Positions 1 through 11,410 of a stretch of DNA of 64,000 nucleotides are shown here, one piece after another. Made by a program: the position numbers and the translations under genes. This DNA comes from Dryas octopetala (Eukaryota > Streptophyta > Magnoliopsida > Rosales > Rosaceae), in NCBI GenBank assembly GCA_963921425.1, contig OY992834.1, positions 21,527,923 to 21,591,922 of the forward strand, read 5' to 3'. Position 1 is the first letter of the stretch. Each line of letters starts with the position of its first letter. The notes beneath the pieces were generated by a model that was not told the origin of the DNA, searched no databases, and worked only from the letters and a program-made list of their open reading frames with translations.

Positions 1-826
1 CAAAACTGAAAATTAACGTAAACAAATTACACCGGCACGGAGGGGACGTCGAGAGGATCAACTTTTATACCTGGGTCGACGGCCAAAAGTCGCCGGAATC
101 ACTCGAAACTGGCCGGAGAAGCCGCCGGCCAAAATTCTTCGATCCGCCGCCATGGGGGGTCGTTCGGAGCCAGGGAAGGCCGGGGCTGAACTCGCCGGGG
201 CCTGGGGAAAAGAACCCAGGTGGTCTGGTGTCCTGTCGTCGCGGGAAAAAGGAGATTGTCGGCAAGAGCCTCTCTCGGTCTTCGCGTCGATCCGTCGTGA
301 TGGTGGCTCAGGTGGGTGATCGGCGGCCAGGGAGAGGAAGAGGGAGAGACGGCGAGGTTGGTGGGCCGAAAACCCAGCCCATCTGCTGCCGGACGCGCCG
401 CCACGCGCTGGTGGCAGATCGGCGAAGGTGAGAGGCGCGAGAGAGAGAAGCGCGGGGAGAGAGAATCGAGGAGAGAGGAGAGAGAAAATCAGGAGAGAGG
501 ATATCTGATTTTGGGTATTTAAAACCCACTTTCGTATAATTACAAGTTTGCCACTCACTTCACATGTCCGTATCTTTCGAACCGTAACTCCGATCGACGC
601 GTGCTTCGTGTCTACGAACTCGTGGACTCGAGACCTATCCAACGGACCCAAAGTCAAAAACAAAAGTCCAATAGTTTTAAAAGTCAACTTTGGGTCAAGC
701 CCAATTTAAAACAAAAATTTAAAAATTAAACCAAAACCTTTTAAATTTCCAAATAAATTCCCAAAATCCTTAAAATAAATTCGCAAAATAATTAAAATAA
801 CTTCTTGAAAAATACGGGGTCTTACA
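1..826 (-). mobile_element. 5' part of a family-A-like gypsy LTR, runs off the left edge
   Basis: On the minus strand this starts with TGTAAGACC at 826. It carries the same promoter block as the other family-A LTRs in the window: a core around 560-640 (accgtaactccgatcgacgc), a palindromic TATA-like motif at 513-528, a GA-rich leader (420-500) and a GC-rich 5' UTR-like stretch (100-420). The first 20 bases or so differ from the TGTAACGACCC start of the other copies. The far end is outside the window, so no target-site duplication can be checked. ORFs in the GC-rich part are low-complexity and not believable genes. Confidence 0.75.
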
Positions 827-2171
827 ATGCATCCTTACGAAGCGCTTTATAGAAGTTTCTTGCCCCATTAAAGTAAGTTGCCTCAGTATATTCTATTCAC
901 CAAGAAGACAGATAGTTAGCAGAATTAAAATGAAGAAATGAAAGGGGTTGGCACAAACCAAATTGATGAGCAACCAAGTGAGGTTGGTAGATCTCAGCAT
1001 GAGCCTTGTAAAACTGCAGCTTGTCTGCTACGAGTCCCATTAGGATGTTCGCCTAGAATGTTCGCCTTGTAAAAGGGCTTCCCTAAGGTAAGTCTTTGTT
1101 GACTAGAATGTTCGCCTATATTTGGTTGGTTTCTTCCAACACATTAAGATCCGTTGGTAAAGTCCCATCAATTTCGATAGATAGGTAGAGAGGATGATGA
1201 CAGAAGACACAAGTCTGAAAGACTTTCTCAGGGATGTTCGTTTGGACAGAAAAAATGAAAGCATTCTTCTACTGTGTGGGACCTCAAGGATAAAGGAATG
1301 ATGAAGTTGGTAATTACTTCATCCCTCGGGAATTGAACGTTGGGTTTTGTACGAAACTGAGGGAAGTATGCTTGCAACCATAGTTGGAACATCCACAAAG
1401 GGCCGCCTACGTTTGGGTCCATTCGCCCCACATTAATATCTCGCAAGCAGCGGTAGAGATTGGCCAGTACGAAGGGTCCCAAAGCAAATGTGTAGCCTGA
1501 TGCTAAAGCATCGGCCATGCAAGCGAATTCCTGGACAACCTTATTACTTTTGGCGCATAACACATACTTGCTCAGCCAGTAGGACAGGAAAGCTGAATGT
1601 TCATGATCAGTTACTGATCCTTTTCCTCGGTTGTAATGTTTGGCAAATGTCTCGTAGCTACTAACTGGGCTAGAAGCTTTGACGTCTCTTCTAAAAACAT
1701 GCCGCTAATTTACTTTGACATATGCGTCCCTATCTAGCTTTTCTTCGAAAAATGGAGAGATGAAGTTGCCATGGGGTCTGAATCCAAAACTTGCGGCCAT
1801 ATCTAAGATAGTCGGAGTAAGTGGCCCGTGGGGAAGGTACATAACGTTCATAGCTGAAGACCAGAAACACAGAGCTGCTGCAAGAAGTGGACGATCAAAA
1901 GTTAAGGCTTTGGTTGATAAGGCAATAATGTTTCTGATGCCAAGAACTTCCTATATCGCCGATTTTTCAGCTTCAACTCGTTTATACCAACGAAGCCATT
2001 CAGAATTTGATGCAGAGGTTGGCCATACAATTGGAGGCTTCTTTGATACCTAGGTTCCCCAAAGCCCATCATGATAAAAAGTGGAGTGATCTACAAATTG
2101 GATATTCATAATTTTCTCCACAAGAATGGGCATTTTGTTCCTGAAGAAAGGACCAAGGGCTGCCATAAAAC
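827..2171 (-). pseudogene. plant mobile domain (PMD) protein, C-terminal part, broken
   Basis: Reading down from 2171, one frame runs for about 310 codons to a TGA at 1228-1230. It has three in-frame TAG codons, at 2050-2052, 1951-1953 and 1705-1707. The readable protein shows PMD hallmarks: a stretch with ALCFWSSAMNVMYLPHGPLT then PTILDMAASFGFRP, and later GPFVLANLYRCLRDI and GGPLWMFQLWLQAYFPQF. In another frame near 945-1000 the typical YQPHLVAHQFGL block appears, so a frameshift lies in between and homology probably continues to 827, where an LTR cuts it. The N-terminus is the piece at 8120-8240, separated by nested LTRs; removing 2172-8119 restores one frame across the junction. PMD genes are either host genes of the MAIN/MAIL kind or are carried by transposable elements. 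Which one this was cannot be told. It cannot make a full protein now. Confidence 0.75.
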
Positions 2172-2511
2172 CAAGATGACAGGACCGCCCCCGGATTTCA
2201 CCCTGAAACCCGGAGAGGTCCTGCGGGAATCCAAAATGAAGGAAAATCCTACCGAAAATTCGGCAGAACCTCCCCTGAAAATGGACAAACCCAGAAATTT
2301 CAAAACCTGTTAAAAACACTTCTAAAACATCAACCACCTCCACCACAACAAAAAATAAAGTCTCAGGCCCACAACAAGTAATACAAATCTAATCAAAGCA
2401 TATCTAATCAACTATACAATCATATCTCATTTTATTTATTTCAAGGGAAAACCTTGATCCTATTATACTAATAAGCTGGATATGAGAAACTCGAATGCCT
2501 CGACGTGGTAC

Positions 2512-5357
2512 TGACAGGACCACCCCCGGATTCCACCCTGAAACCCGGAGAGGTCCTGCGGGAATCCAAAATCAAGGAAAATCCTACCGAAAATTCGGCA
2601 GAACCTCCCCTGAAAATGGACTAACCCAGAAATTTCGAAACCTGTTAAAAGCACTTCTAAGTCATCAACCACCTCTACCACAACCAAATAGGGTCTCGGA
2701 CCCAACAATTCACAGAGAAACCAACTAAATATTTAAAGTGGTTATCAGAGCCTCTAATCTATTACAAAGAATTTTACACCGAAAAATAAAATGACGCCTA
2801 CTGGTCCGAGAAGGAATATGGATGTAACCACCTCGACGTGATTGGCTCGACCTCCACCAAAGTTACTACCTGGGGGGACAATTTAAAACAAAACAAGATA
2901 AACCGTGAGACAAACTCAGTGAGTGGACAGTTTAATAGAGACGAAAATAAAAGTAAACTTCCTATTTCAGAAAATCCTTCAAAACCACGTTTAGCTCTAA
3001 GACCTCACATCACTCTTTGAAATCCCCCAGTTTAAAACCATAAAGTTTATTTAAACTTAAGAAATCCAACAAAACAATATATATTTAATAATTTCTGAAA
3101 ATAACCAAATTCATTTTCCACCATGCTATATACCCTAAATAACCTGGCCATACACCTGTGCGGAATTCCTGCATCGCACAGGCAGGCAATATCCTGGCCA
3201 TACACACACGTGGAGTAAATCCAACACGTGCAGGCAATATCCTGGCCATACACACGCGTGGAGTAAATCCAACACGTGCAGGCAATATCCTGGCCATACA
3301 CACGTGTGAATAAAATCAGCACGTGCAGGCAATTCTGGTCATACGTGCACGCAGAGCAGCCCCCAAAGGGCGAAGCATCCTGACACACGGCCCAAAGCCT
3401 ATATGTGTGCCGTGATGGGTCCCAAAGACCTATGTATCTGATAACCTGGAGGGTACTGCAAAGGGTGGTTTGAAAACCATTTTTCCATAATCAAATCATA
3501 AAATCATTTTCTCACGGATAGAAAATATCTTTATCGTTCCCAGAAACTTTAAATCCTCAATCCACAATGCATAAGCACAACTAGTAAAATAGTCATTAAT
3601 AAATCTCATTCGAAACACATAAAACCAATCAAATCTTGACCATAGGCTAAAATATGAAATAATCCATACGTGTAAAAATAAGAAACTAGTTTTCTTTCAA
3701 ACGTCCAATAATAAAACTTATTCGAAATAACATTTGAAATTCAACGTTTAATACCAATGATCAAATCCCAAATCAAATCAAAATATTATGAAATCTTTAA
3801 CGCAATTATTTGAAAACCAAAGTTCGCTCACATTTGTTATTACTAAAACAAATTCAATTAACCAAGATAAAAATGCAAATTTTATAAATCATTTTAAGGA
3901 AGTAAGGTCCACTCACAGTGAGAATCCTAGCTCCGTTCCTCCGCCGAATCTTTTCGGGCTGCGGTCGTCTCGCCTATAAAATAGACAATCAACGAAATAC
4001 AATTAGTTCCGCCTCAAGACACTTAAACGTAGATGTGTGTTCAACTTAACATCACGCCCAACACTCGTTCTAACTCGACGATTTACGACGTTCAAAATTA
4101 AACTTACAAACAACTTCGGCTTCTCTAATCACACTCACGTAGCCATGCTCAACAACCCACTCCACAAATGCCCAAAATAGTCCTTAATTCACGAATGGAA
4201 GTAGGGGTTCGGAATTACTGTGGGTGCTACCCAAGGTGGCTGCCCCAACTCCAAATTCAACCAAGAAATGCCTAATTCCTCAAACCCACTCAATCCTTCA
4301 ATCTTAAACCACAATTGGGGTTCCTAGGAATAGAATTTATTATTTAAAACGACAAAAATAGCCCTCTAGTCCGAAAATTAAAGAACAACCCGAAATGGCT
4401 TCAAAACCCAGAAATTTCAAATTCCTATATACTCGAAATTAATCAACATCAGTTAAGAAAATGAAAACCCAAAGGAAGAGGAAGAAATCTCACCAAAAAT
4501 AGGGATGAAAGGGGCTGAGATTTGGCCGGAATCCGGCGAGGGAGAGGCGGCGGGCTGGGTTTTCTCTGGCCCTGATTTCGCGCGTGTGGGAGCTGGGCTG
4601 GCTGGAGGAGGGCCGAGCTGAGCTGGTCGGCGTCGGGGGAGGCTCGTCGATGGTCGAGGTCGGTGGGAGGTGGTTGGCGACGGTGGCTGTGGTGGGTATG
4701 TGCGCACGCAGAGGGAAGAGAGAGAGAGATGTGCAGGAGAGAGAGAGAGAGGTCGGCGTCGGGGGGGGGGGGGGGGTCTCGTCGGTGAAGCTGGGTCGGC
4801 GAGGGGTGGTCGGTGCCTGGGACGTTGGCCGGTGACGGTGAGGGGTGGTGGGTGGGTGATAGCGCGGGGAGAGGGTGCGGGGGAAAGGAAAACCGAGAGA
4901 GAGAGTGCGGGGAGAGAGAGAGATAAAGGGAGAGGGAGAAGTGTGTAGAATTTTCTGGAGAGAGAGAGAGAGAAATCAGAAAATTTTTTCTGATTTTGGG
5001 TATTTAAAAACCCACTTTTATAAATTTACAAAATTGCCCCTCACTTCACATGTCCGTATCTTCCAAACCGTAACTCGGATCGAAGCGTGCTACGTGTCTA
5101 TGAAATCGTGGGATCGAAACCTATCTAACGGACCCAAAGTCAAAATCGAAAACCCATTTATTTTAAAAGTCAACTTTGGGTCAAGCTTAAATTAAAACAA
5201 AAATAAATAAATCAAAACTTTAAATCAAAACCCTTTTTATTTTCCAAATAGATATCAAAATCTTTAAAATACAATCCCACATCTTTTATAAACCTCTTAG
5301 ACACATAGTTAAATAAAAATTTAAATTTCTAGTGAGAATTTGGGTCGGGTCGTTACA
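2512..5357 (-). mobile_element. nested solo LTR of family A (TSD GGTAC)
   Basis: It starts TGTAACGACCCGACCC at 5357 on the minus strand and ends CCTGTCA at 2512, 2846 bp. Exact TSDs GGTAC lie at 2507-2511 and 5358-5362. It sits inside the LTR at 2177-8119 and interrupts the sequence cctcgacgtggtac, which is continuous in the related LTR at 38,412-41,732. It has no internal coding region. It includes a G16 run at 4761-4776, GA repeats at 4710-4760 and 4890-4975, and a TATA-like palindrome at 4998-5013. Confidence 0.92.
3183..3345 (-). repeat. 48-bp tandem repeat inside the LTR
   Basis: About three and a half units start at 3183, 3231, 3279 and 3326. Each opens with caggcaatatcctggccata and closes with an acacgtg block. 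The array sits at the place where other family-A LTRs carry a different minisatellite, beside the conserved stretch around 3385-3460. Confidence 0.9.
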
Positions 5358-5884
5358 GGTACGGTCCGACCTCGGTGATCGCTACTACCTGGGGGGAAAA
5401 CGTCAAAAGCAAAATGTGAGAAAAACTCTCAGTGAGTGGACAAAATATAAAAACCAAGTATTTAAGTTATTCATCCTTCCAAATTCCTTTAAAATCAAAA
5501 CTCCTCTAAAACCTCGCGTCACTCTTTGAAATCCCCCAGTTTTAAAACAATTTCACATGTCTATTTCAAAATCTCCTTGTAAACCACAATCATGCTTAGA
5601 GTACGGGGAAAACATATGAACATAAAACTATTTCAAATCCTCAGAATGCCCAATGCATAAGAAAAACTCGTAGAATAATAAATGGGTGAAAATCTTAAAA
5701 GGAATCATGCAGTAACAAAAAGAAACTCATCATATGTAAATCTTTTACACAAATCAATTAACTGAAAATCAATCTTTGAAAATAGTAAGTTCTCAAACTG
5801 AAATCGTCGTACTTAAAAAAAACCTTTGCTGCCATAAACTCATCACTTAAAATACTTAACAACTGAAAACACACACCAGTCAGT

Positions 5885-5990
5885 TACCCATATAATCAGT
5901 CATACACGCGCAGAGCCAAGAATCTGTCTTACGCATGCAGAGCCACAAATTCTGTCTTACGTGCACGCAGAGCCAACCCCCAAAGGGTCA
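5885..5990 (-). repeat. short minisatellite inside the outer LTR
   Basis: Three degenerate 27-30 bp units contain cagagcca and a tgtcttac-like word. They match the minisatellite of the LTRs at 30,089-36,980 read in reverse. The conserved flank with cacacggtccaaagcc follows at once. Confidence 0.8.
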
Positions 5991-8119
5991 AGCATCACGA
6001 CACACGGTCCAAAGCCTATGTGTGTGCCGCAATGGGTCCCAAAGACCTATCTAATCTGATAACCTAGAGGGTACTGGAAAGGTGGTTTGAAAACTATTTT
6101 TCCATAACCCAAATATATGTTTTTTTTTTTCCATCAAGAATAAATATCTTGGTGCTTTCCCAAAAGAAGCTTTAAATCCATAAGCCAACATACGAAATTC
6201 GAATCAATTTCAATATACAAAGATCGAAATAATACTTTTCGACAAAACTAAAATATTAAATGAACTTTGTAAAATAAAATGAGAAACCAAATTTCCTTTC
6301 CCAAAGCCCAACAACTCACTAAAACTAACATGTAAATATATGGTATAAAAACTTTTTATGAACACATTTGAAATTCGAAATCCATCGCCATCGATCAAAT
6401 CCAAAATCAAATCAAAATATTATGCATAATAGGATTAATGAAATCTTTAATGAAATTATTTGAAAACCAAAGTTCACTCACATTTGTTATTACTAAAACA
6501 AATTCAATTAACCAAGATAAAAATGCAAATTTCATAAGTCATTTTAAGGAAGTAAGGTCCACTCACAGAGATAGCCCTAGCTTCCATCCTCTGCTGCGTC
6601 GTCTCGGATTTCAGGGTTGTCGCCTATAGTTAAATGAAATTAGGCTCGGCTCAATGACGATTACAGTGTACGTGTAAAGCCTAAACGTTCCGCTCAACCT
6701 TTCTATTTTTTTTAAAGATGATTTATTACTTTTCTTAAGGTCTGATTACCCAAATCTCTTCTAATTCCTTCCCGGCTCAAAATCCAACTACACCCAAACA
6801 TTTAATCCACCAAATATATCCAATTAAACTTTATGCGCGCCATACCTCAACCAAGACTCGTCTGTGAATCGATTCGATACAGAAAAGTATCTGAATACAA
6901 TCCAAATTGAGGTTTTCCTCAAATCCATAAGACTTCCACCTGCTCCAAATCAGTAACCAACTTAGAAATCGCTCTAAAAAAACAAATCTAATTTCCAATA
7001 ATGACAATGAGGGACGAGACCACCACTGATGCCGCCCAGCTTTGTTGTTTCCAAGACTAATTTAGCCAAAAACAATCGACTTCAATAGAACCCATTTAAT
7101 TTCTCAAACTTAATCATCAATAGGGTCTCCTAGGGAAGAAATTAGTCCAAATTAACCACAAGAACAACCTTTAAATTCGAAAACCCAAAGAAATCCAAAA
7201 TGGCTAAAAATCTCAGATTTTCAATTTCCTAATTACTGAAATAAATCAACATAAGTCTAGGGAAAGGAAGGCCTATCAAGAGTGGAGAAAAACCCACCTG
7301 AAACACGTTGAATTGAGGCCGAAGATGGTTGGAACCGACGAAGTGAAGGGGTAGCTCGAGGTGGTTTTTCTGGCGAGTTTTCGCGTGCAGGGGGAAGAGC
7401 TCGGCGAGGAGGACGACTGGAAGGTGACGTCCGGCTAGAGGGGGAAGGTCGCCGGTGGTTGGGGTCGGCGGGAGGTGATCGATGCTGGTGGTTGGTGGCT
7501 GCGCGCAAAGAAGAGGGAGGAGAGAGAGAACTCAAGGAGAGAGAGAATGAGGAGAGAGAGTAGGCTGGGGGGTGGTCGGCGCCTGGGGGAAGCTCGCCGG
7601 AGCCAAAGGCCGGGAAGGTGGTCGGCGATGGTGAGTGGGGGTGGTGGCTGGGTAATGGCGCAGGGGAGAAGGTGCGGGGGAGAGGAAAGCAGGGAGAGAG
7701 AGTGCGGGGGTGAGAGAAATAAAATGGGAGAGAGGATGTTCTAGAGAGAGAGAGAAACTTCTAAAAAATATATGATTTTTTAAACCCAATTTGTTCATTT
7801 TACGAAATTGCCCCTCGCTTCAAACCCCCATATCTTTCAAACTGTAACTCGGATCGACGCGTGCTACGTGTCTATGAAATTGTGGGGTCGAAACCTATCT
7901 AACGGACGCAAAGTCAAAATTGAAAGCTCATTTATTTTAAAAGTCAACTTTGGGTCAAGCTTAAATTAAAACAAAAACAAAAATAAATAAATAAATCAAA
8001 ACCCTTTTTATTTTCCAAATAAATCCCAAAATCTTTAAAATACAATTTAACATCCTGTAAAAACTTCTTAAAACCATAAAAATTTAAATTTCTAATAAAA
8101 TTTGGGTCGGGTCGTTACA

Positions 8120-8240
8120 CAAGCTCTCTTGCAAACCCAATGCCAAAAAAAGAAATAACTTCACTTTGAGCTTCAACTAATGCTTCAACAGTGAGTAATG
8201 GGGAAATTGAGTTGTTGAAAGCTTTCGCCTCTTCACCCAT
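8120..8240 (-). pseudogene. plant mobile domain protein, N-terminal part
   Basis: From an ATG at 8240-8238 the minus strand reads MGEEAKAFNNSISPLLTVEA and on through a leucine/phenylalanine-rich stretch to FARELG. There the LTR at 2177-8119 cuts it. With the insert and one TSD copy removed, the frame continues at 2171 without a break, to an 80-codon stretch that ends at the TAG at 2050-2052. This start is preferred because no longer in-frame extension is needed and the frame match across the insertion is exact. The region just above (8241-8530) would be its 5' UTR and promoter. No TATA box was recognised there. Confidence 0.7.
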
Positions 8241-10422
8241 CTTCTGGGAAGAAACAATTTATCTGACTTGGGCCATTTGAACAGAATGAGTTGGATGGAG
8301 AAAGAAGATGAAGAACACAGAGGGTTCAAGAGGGCAGACTTTTTTTACGCTTGAAAATTTAAAAGCTTGAAGGCGTAAGGGTAGGGATGACAAAGATGGA
8401 TGATTTATAATAGAAATTTGTGAAATCAAGGAGACGGTTTTAGGGTAATCAAGTGCTTGTAAAAAGTTTTTTTTTCTTAATCGATTTGATATGACAGGAA
8501 GTTTAAAAGGAGAATGCAGAAGCAATCAGAAGGGGCTTCAGAATTTGTGGAAATAATTATCTATTAGGAAAATGGCGACCATATTTTAATTATGGCTACA
8601 AAACCGAGATGAAGTGACATACCGCCTAGGGTTTTGGGATAGAAACAAAGCGATGCCACTTCTGAACATCCGAAGGGACGTATGACCAATTAAATCATGA
8701 CACGTGTCTTGAAGCACTCGAAAAAGTCACTACAAGCATTTAATAAGGTTGGGGTGTTTCCTTACTTGGAAAACTTTTCGTTCAAAGCAAAATACTTATC
8801 AAGATCTTTTGCTTGCCATCGTTTTCGTTCACCCGGCTTCTGAAAAATATAATAAAGTCTTCAATCTTTCGGCTAGATCAAGCCGAAGCTATTCACACTT
8901 GGGGGACAATGTTTATACCATGGATTTCAAGACGTCACTTTAGCCCAAAAGAGCTAATAGGCCAAAGTCTAAGGCCCAATTTCGTAAAGCCGAAAACTTT
9001 GGCAAGTTTGATTTGCTTGCGCGAGTAGATTTTTTCACGGCTACACCAAGCCGAGAAGATTGTAGAAGGGGCCAATAGTATGTAGGCACGTGTCTTAGGA
9101 AGTTGACAAGTACTGGATGGCAGCTGTCATGAAAAGATAAGTGCAAATGCCCAGACTGGTTCAGTACCTACACGTGGGGTGATCTAAGTATATTCTACTT
9201 AGGTTTTCAGAGCCCATCCAAGTATAAATAGAAAAGCTATGGCCAAAGGAAGGGATCCATCAACTCACACATAAAAAGCTCTCTGCAATTTGCATATTCC
9301 TGACATGGCTTGATCCTTTATTACATTATGTTTTCTTGTCGAATTTTTGTCTGATTGCGTACCACATTTAATTTTCAATTAATTATTGAGAATTGTGATC
9401 CTCAAATATTGAATTTGATTTTAATTGTATGTCTGAGTTCGCTTTGATTAGTCTTTACTTCTTGGTTTGATATTGATTCCTTTCATTGAATATATCTCTC
9501 TTGAGATCTGAACATTAATTAAAAAGGAAAGTGGAATTGAATCATCTACATTTATTGCACTTCTTTCTCATGTGTTTTGCTTTGAATATGAGCTATTCAT
9601 TCAATGTTGGTTAGATCTACAAGGAAATTTCTAATTCCAAATAGTTAGATCCAGAACCTTTTCGATTTCCTTTAGATCTATTTTCTCAGTTTCTTGTTCA
9701 TTTAGATTTAATTGAACTTGCATTTAATTACACAAAGATTGTGGACGTTTCTTAAGTAAGTATCAAGCACCAACGAACATTTACTTAAGCATTTTTAGTA
9801 CATTAAAGTCATGGAATGCCCAATCAGTAAAATGAACTCAGTACAATCGTTTGATTAGAAGTCAATCTTCTTTCATTTTATTTTTACTTCTTTCAATTAG
9901 TTGCACCTTCTGATCTTGCATTACATCAAGATCTAGATTGCATTCGTTCCAAGTACGACATCACTTGGTGGCACGTCTTTCATTTCATTATACACTTGCG
10001 TCTAGAGTTGTATATGTTATGAGATGAACGAATCCTAGCTTGACACGTGGCTAGAGACATTTTTGACCATAACAGGTACCTATTTAGCTATTTGTTAAAA
10101 ATATTGTAGACTTCCTAGGGAGGTCGAATTTCGAAGCTGGATTCGCTTGATGGACTTTTGGGTGTCTAGAAAAACATAGAAAAGTTAAATAAAAAATTAT
10201 ATTTAAATCAATAAAACATTTCAATATTACATAATAGTCCATGTAAATTTTCTTTTACCATAAAGGTCAATGAGTTTTGAAATTATATTTCATTTTAGTT
10301 GTAAAGCCAAATCCACTTGATAATATCATGTACTTTAGTGCATAGGAAAATACTAATTAATTTGTCCATCCCATTTTTTCATTATTTATGAGCATAAAAT
10401 TATGATGTTGTCCTTAATTTTG
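8241..10422. other. gene-poor stretch with an LTR-like promoter region
   Basis: No believable coding region. Part of it (about 8,700-10,070, plus strand) resembles the regulatory half of an old LTR, perhaps of Tat/Ogre type. It has cacttgggggaca at about 8896, a TATAAATA box near 9222, a transcript-leader-like stretch after it, and G-box words (CACGTG) near 8702, 9088 and 10,043. Clear LTR ends, a TSD or a primer binding site were not found, so the LTR reading is tentative. From 10,180 the DNA is AT-rich and plain. Confidence 0.35.
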
Positions 10423-10529
10423 TTTAGGGTTTAGAAATGACGTGCAGGTATATAAATGAGGTTTAGGGTTTAGAAATAGGGTTTACGGTTTAGAATTAGG
10501 GTTTTGGAACTTATGGCTTAGGGTTTAGG
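10423..10529 (+). repeat. degenerate telomere-like TTTAGGG stretch
   Basis: At least six copies of tttagggttt or a one-base variant lie within about 105 bp, mixed with other bases. TTTAGGG is the usual plant telomere unit. The copies are not in perfect tandem, so this is an interstitial remnant or chance-enriched DNA and not an active telomere. Confidence 0.6.
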
Positions 10530-11219
10530 CCCCGAGTTTTGGGTCAGAGCTCAAAACATTAAGCCGTTTTACTGCGTAGTAGTAAAAAACAAACCTAATA
10601 CAAATCGAAATTTGAATAGTAATATATGTTTATTAACCTATTGTATTTTTTTTTCATTTTGGTTAATAGTGACTAAAATAAAATTATGAAAAAGTGAATT
10701 GACTAAAATGTAATTGTGAAAAGTTTAATTGATTTATTTGTAATTAGCCCAAAATTAAATGAGAGAATAGTGAGACAAATGTAATTGTAGGGAAGAAATG
10801 TTATCTTATTTGTCAATAGGGTGAATCGGCCGACTTGACTGATGAGTGTGCATTTTGCATCATTTTATTATACTAATTCTCTAACCTAGAGTGTTAGAAC
10901 TCGATACTTTTGTGTCTGTTGTCTTGTTTTTGTGTTTTTAGGTCAAATGAAGCATAAATAGGAAAAAACAGCAAATGGAGCCATTTTGGGACATTTCCTA
11001 GTCAAATTAAGAAAAGAGCAGAAATCTTAGACACAAGAGGAAACATCAAGCCCAGAACCATCATTGTGAAGCCAAAAATGAGAAATCTTAATTGGATCGT
11101 AGGACCTCTACAAGGAAATAGTTAAAGTTTGTATGTTGTGTGTGTTTGACGTTCTCATAGATCTTAATGACTCTTGCATGGGTAACAATTGCCTTAGCTT
11201 AGTACTAGGGAACATGTAA

Positions 11220-11410
11220 CACCACTACAATTATATAAATAGACAACGGTTCGTATATTGTTCGATATCTTAATTTAACACACAACAGGTATTAAGAAAC
11301 CGTGATATGATGGTATCATATCCAATGCTATTTGGTTGGATAGATTTTTCTAAATTATTAAAAACAATAGTTTTAGGAAAAACCGTTGTGTAGGGCAAGT
11401 TACACAAAAA
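11220..11410 (+). repeat. 5' end and subterminal repeats of the CACTA
   Basis: The motif acaacggtt and its reverse aaccgttgt recur here (for example near 11,243 and 11,380), and again in the 3' subterminal region (24,770-25,352 and 27,303-27,374). Repeats of this kind are the transposase-binding region in CACTA elements; binding here is inferred from position only. Confidence 0.8.

Larger units (their letters stand above)
2177..8119 (-). mobile_element. solo LTR of family A in the PMD gene, itself interrupted
   Basis: The minus-strand LTR begins TGTAACGACCCGACCC at 8119 and ends CGGTCCTGTCA at 2177. It is split by a second LTR at 2512-5357. Without that insert and one TSD copy it is about 3.1 kb. 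The flanks CAAGA (2172-2176) and CAAGC (8120-8124) match at 4 of 5 bases and fit a decayed TSD. Removing the whole insert rejoins the PMD reading frame. No gag, pol, primer binding site or polypurine tract is left, so it is a solo LTR. Its parts in minus order are promoter core (about 7820-8119), GA-rich leader, GC-rich region (7250-7740), conserved block with minisatellite (5880-6070) and 3' end. Confidence 0.85.

Noticed and set aside
1715-2053. 112-codon plus-strand frame
   Set aside because: It is the reverse of the PMD gene, whose minus-strand reading shows clear family blocks.
2050-2176. Possible degenerate tRNA-Met primer binding site beside the LTR at 2177
   Set aside because: The bases (cttggttttatggcag on the minus strand) read on as PMD coding sequence in frame, so the flank is target DNA.
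11223-11230. CACTACAA at 11,223 as the CACTA left end
   Set aside because: The TSD TAA and the inverted match to CACTACTACAA place the end three bases earlier, at 11,220.
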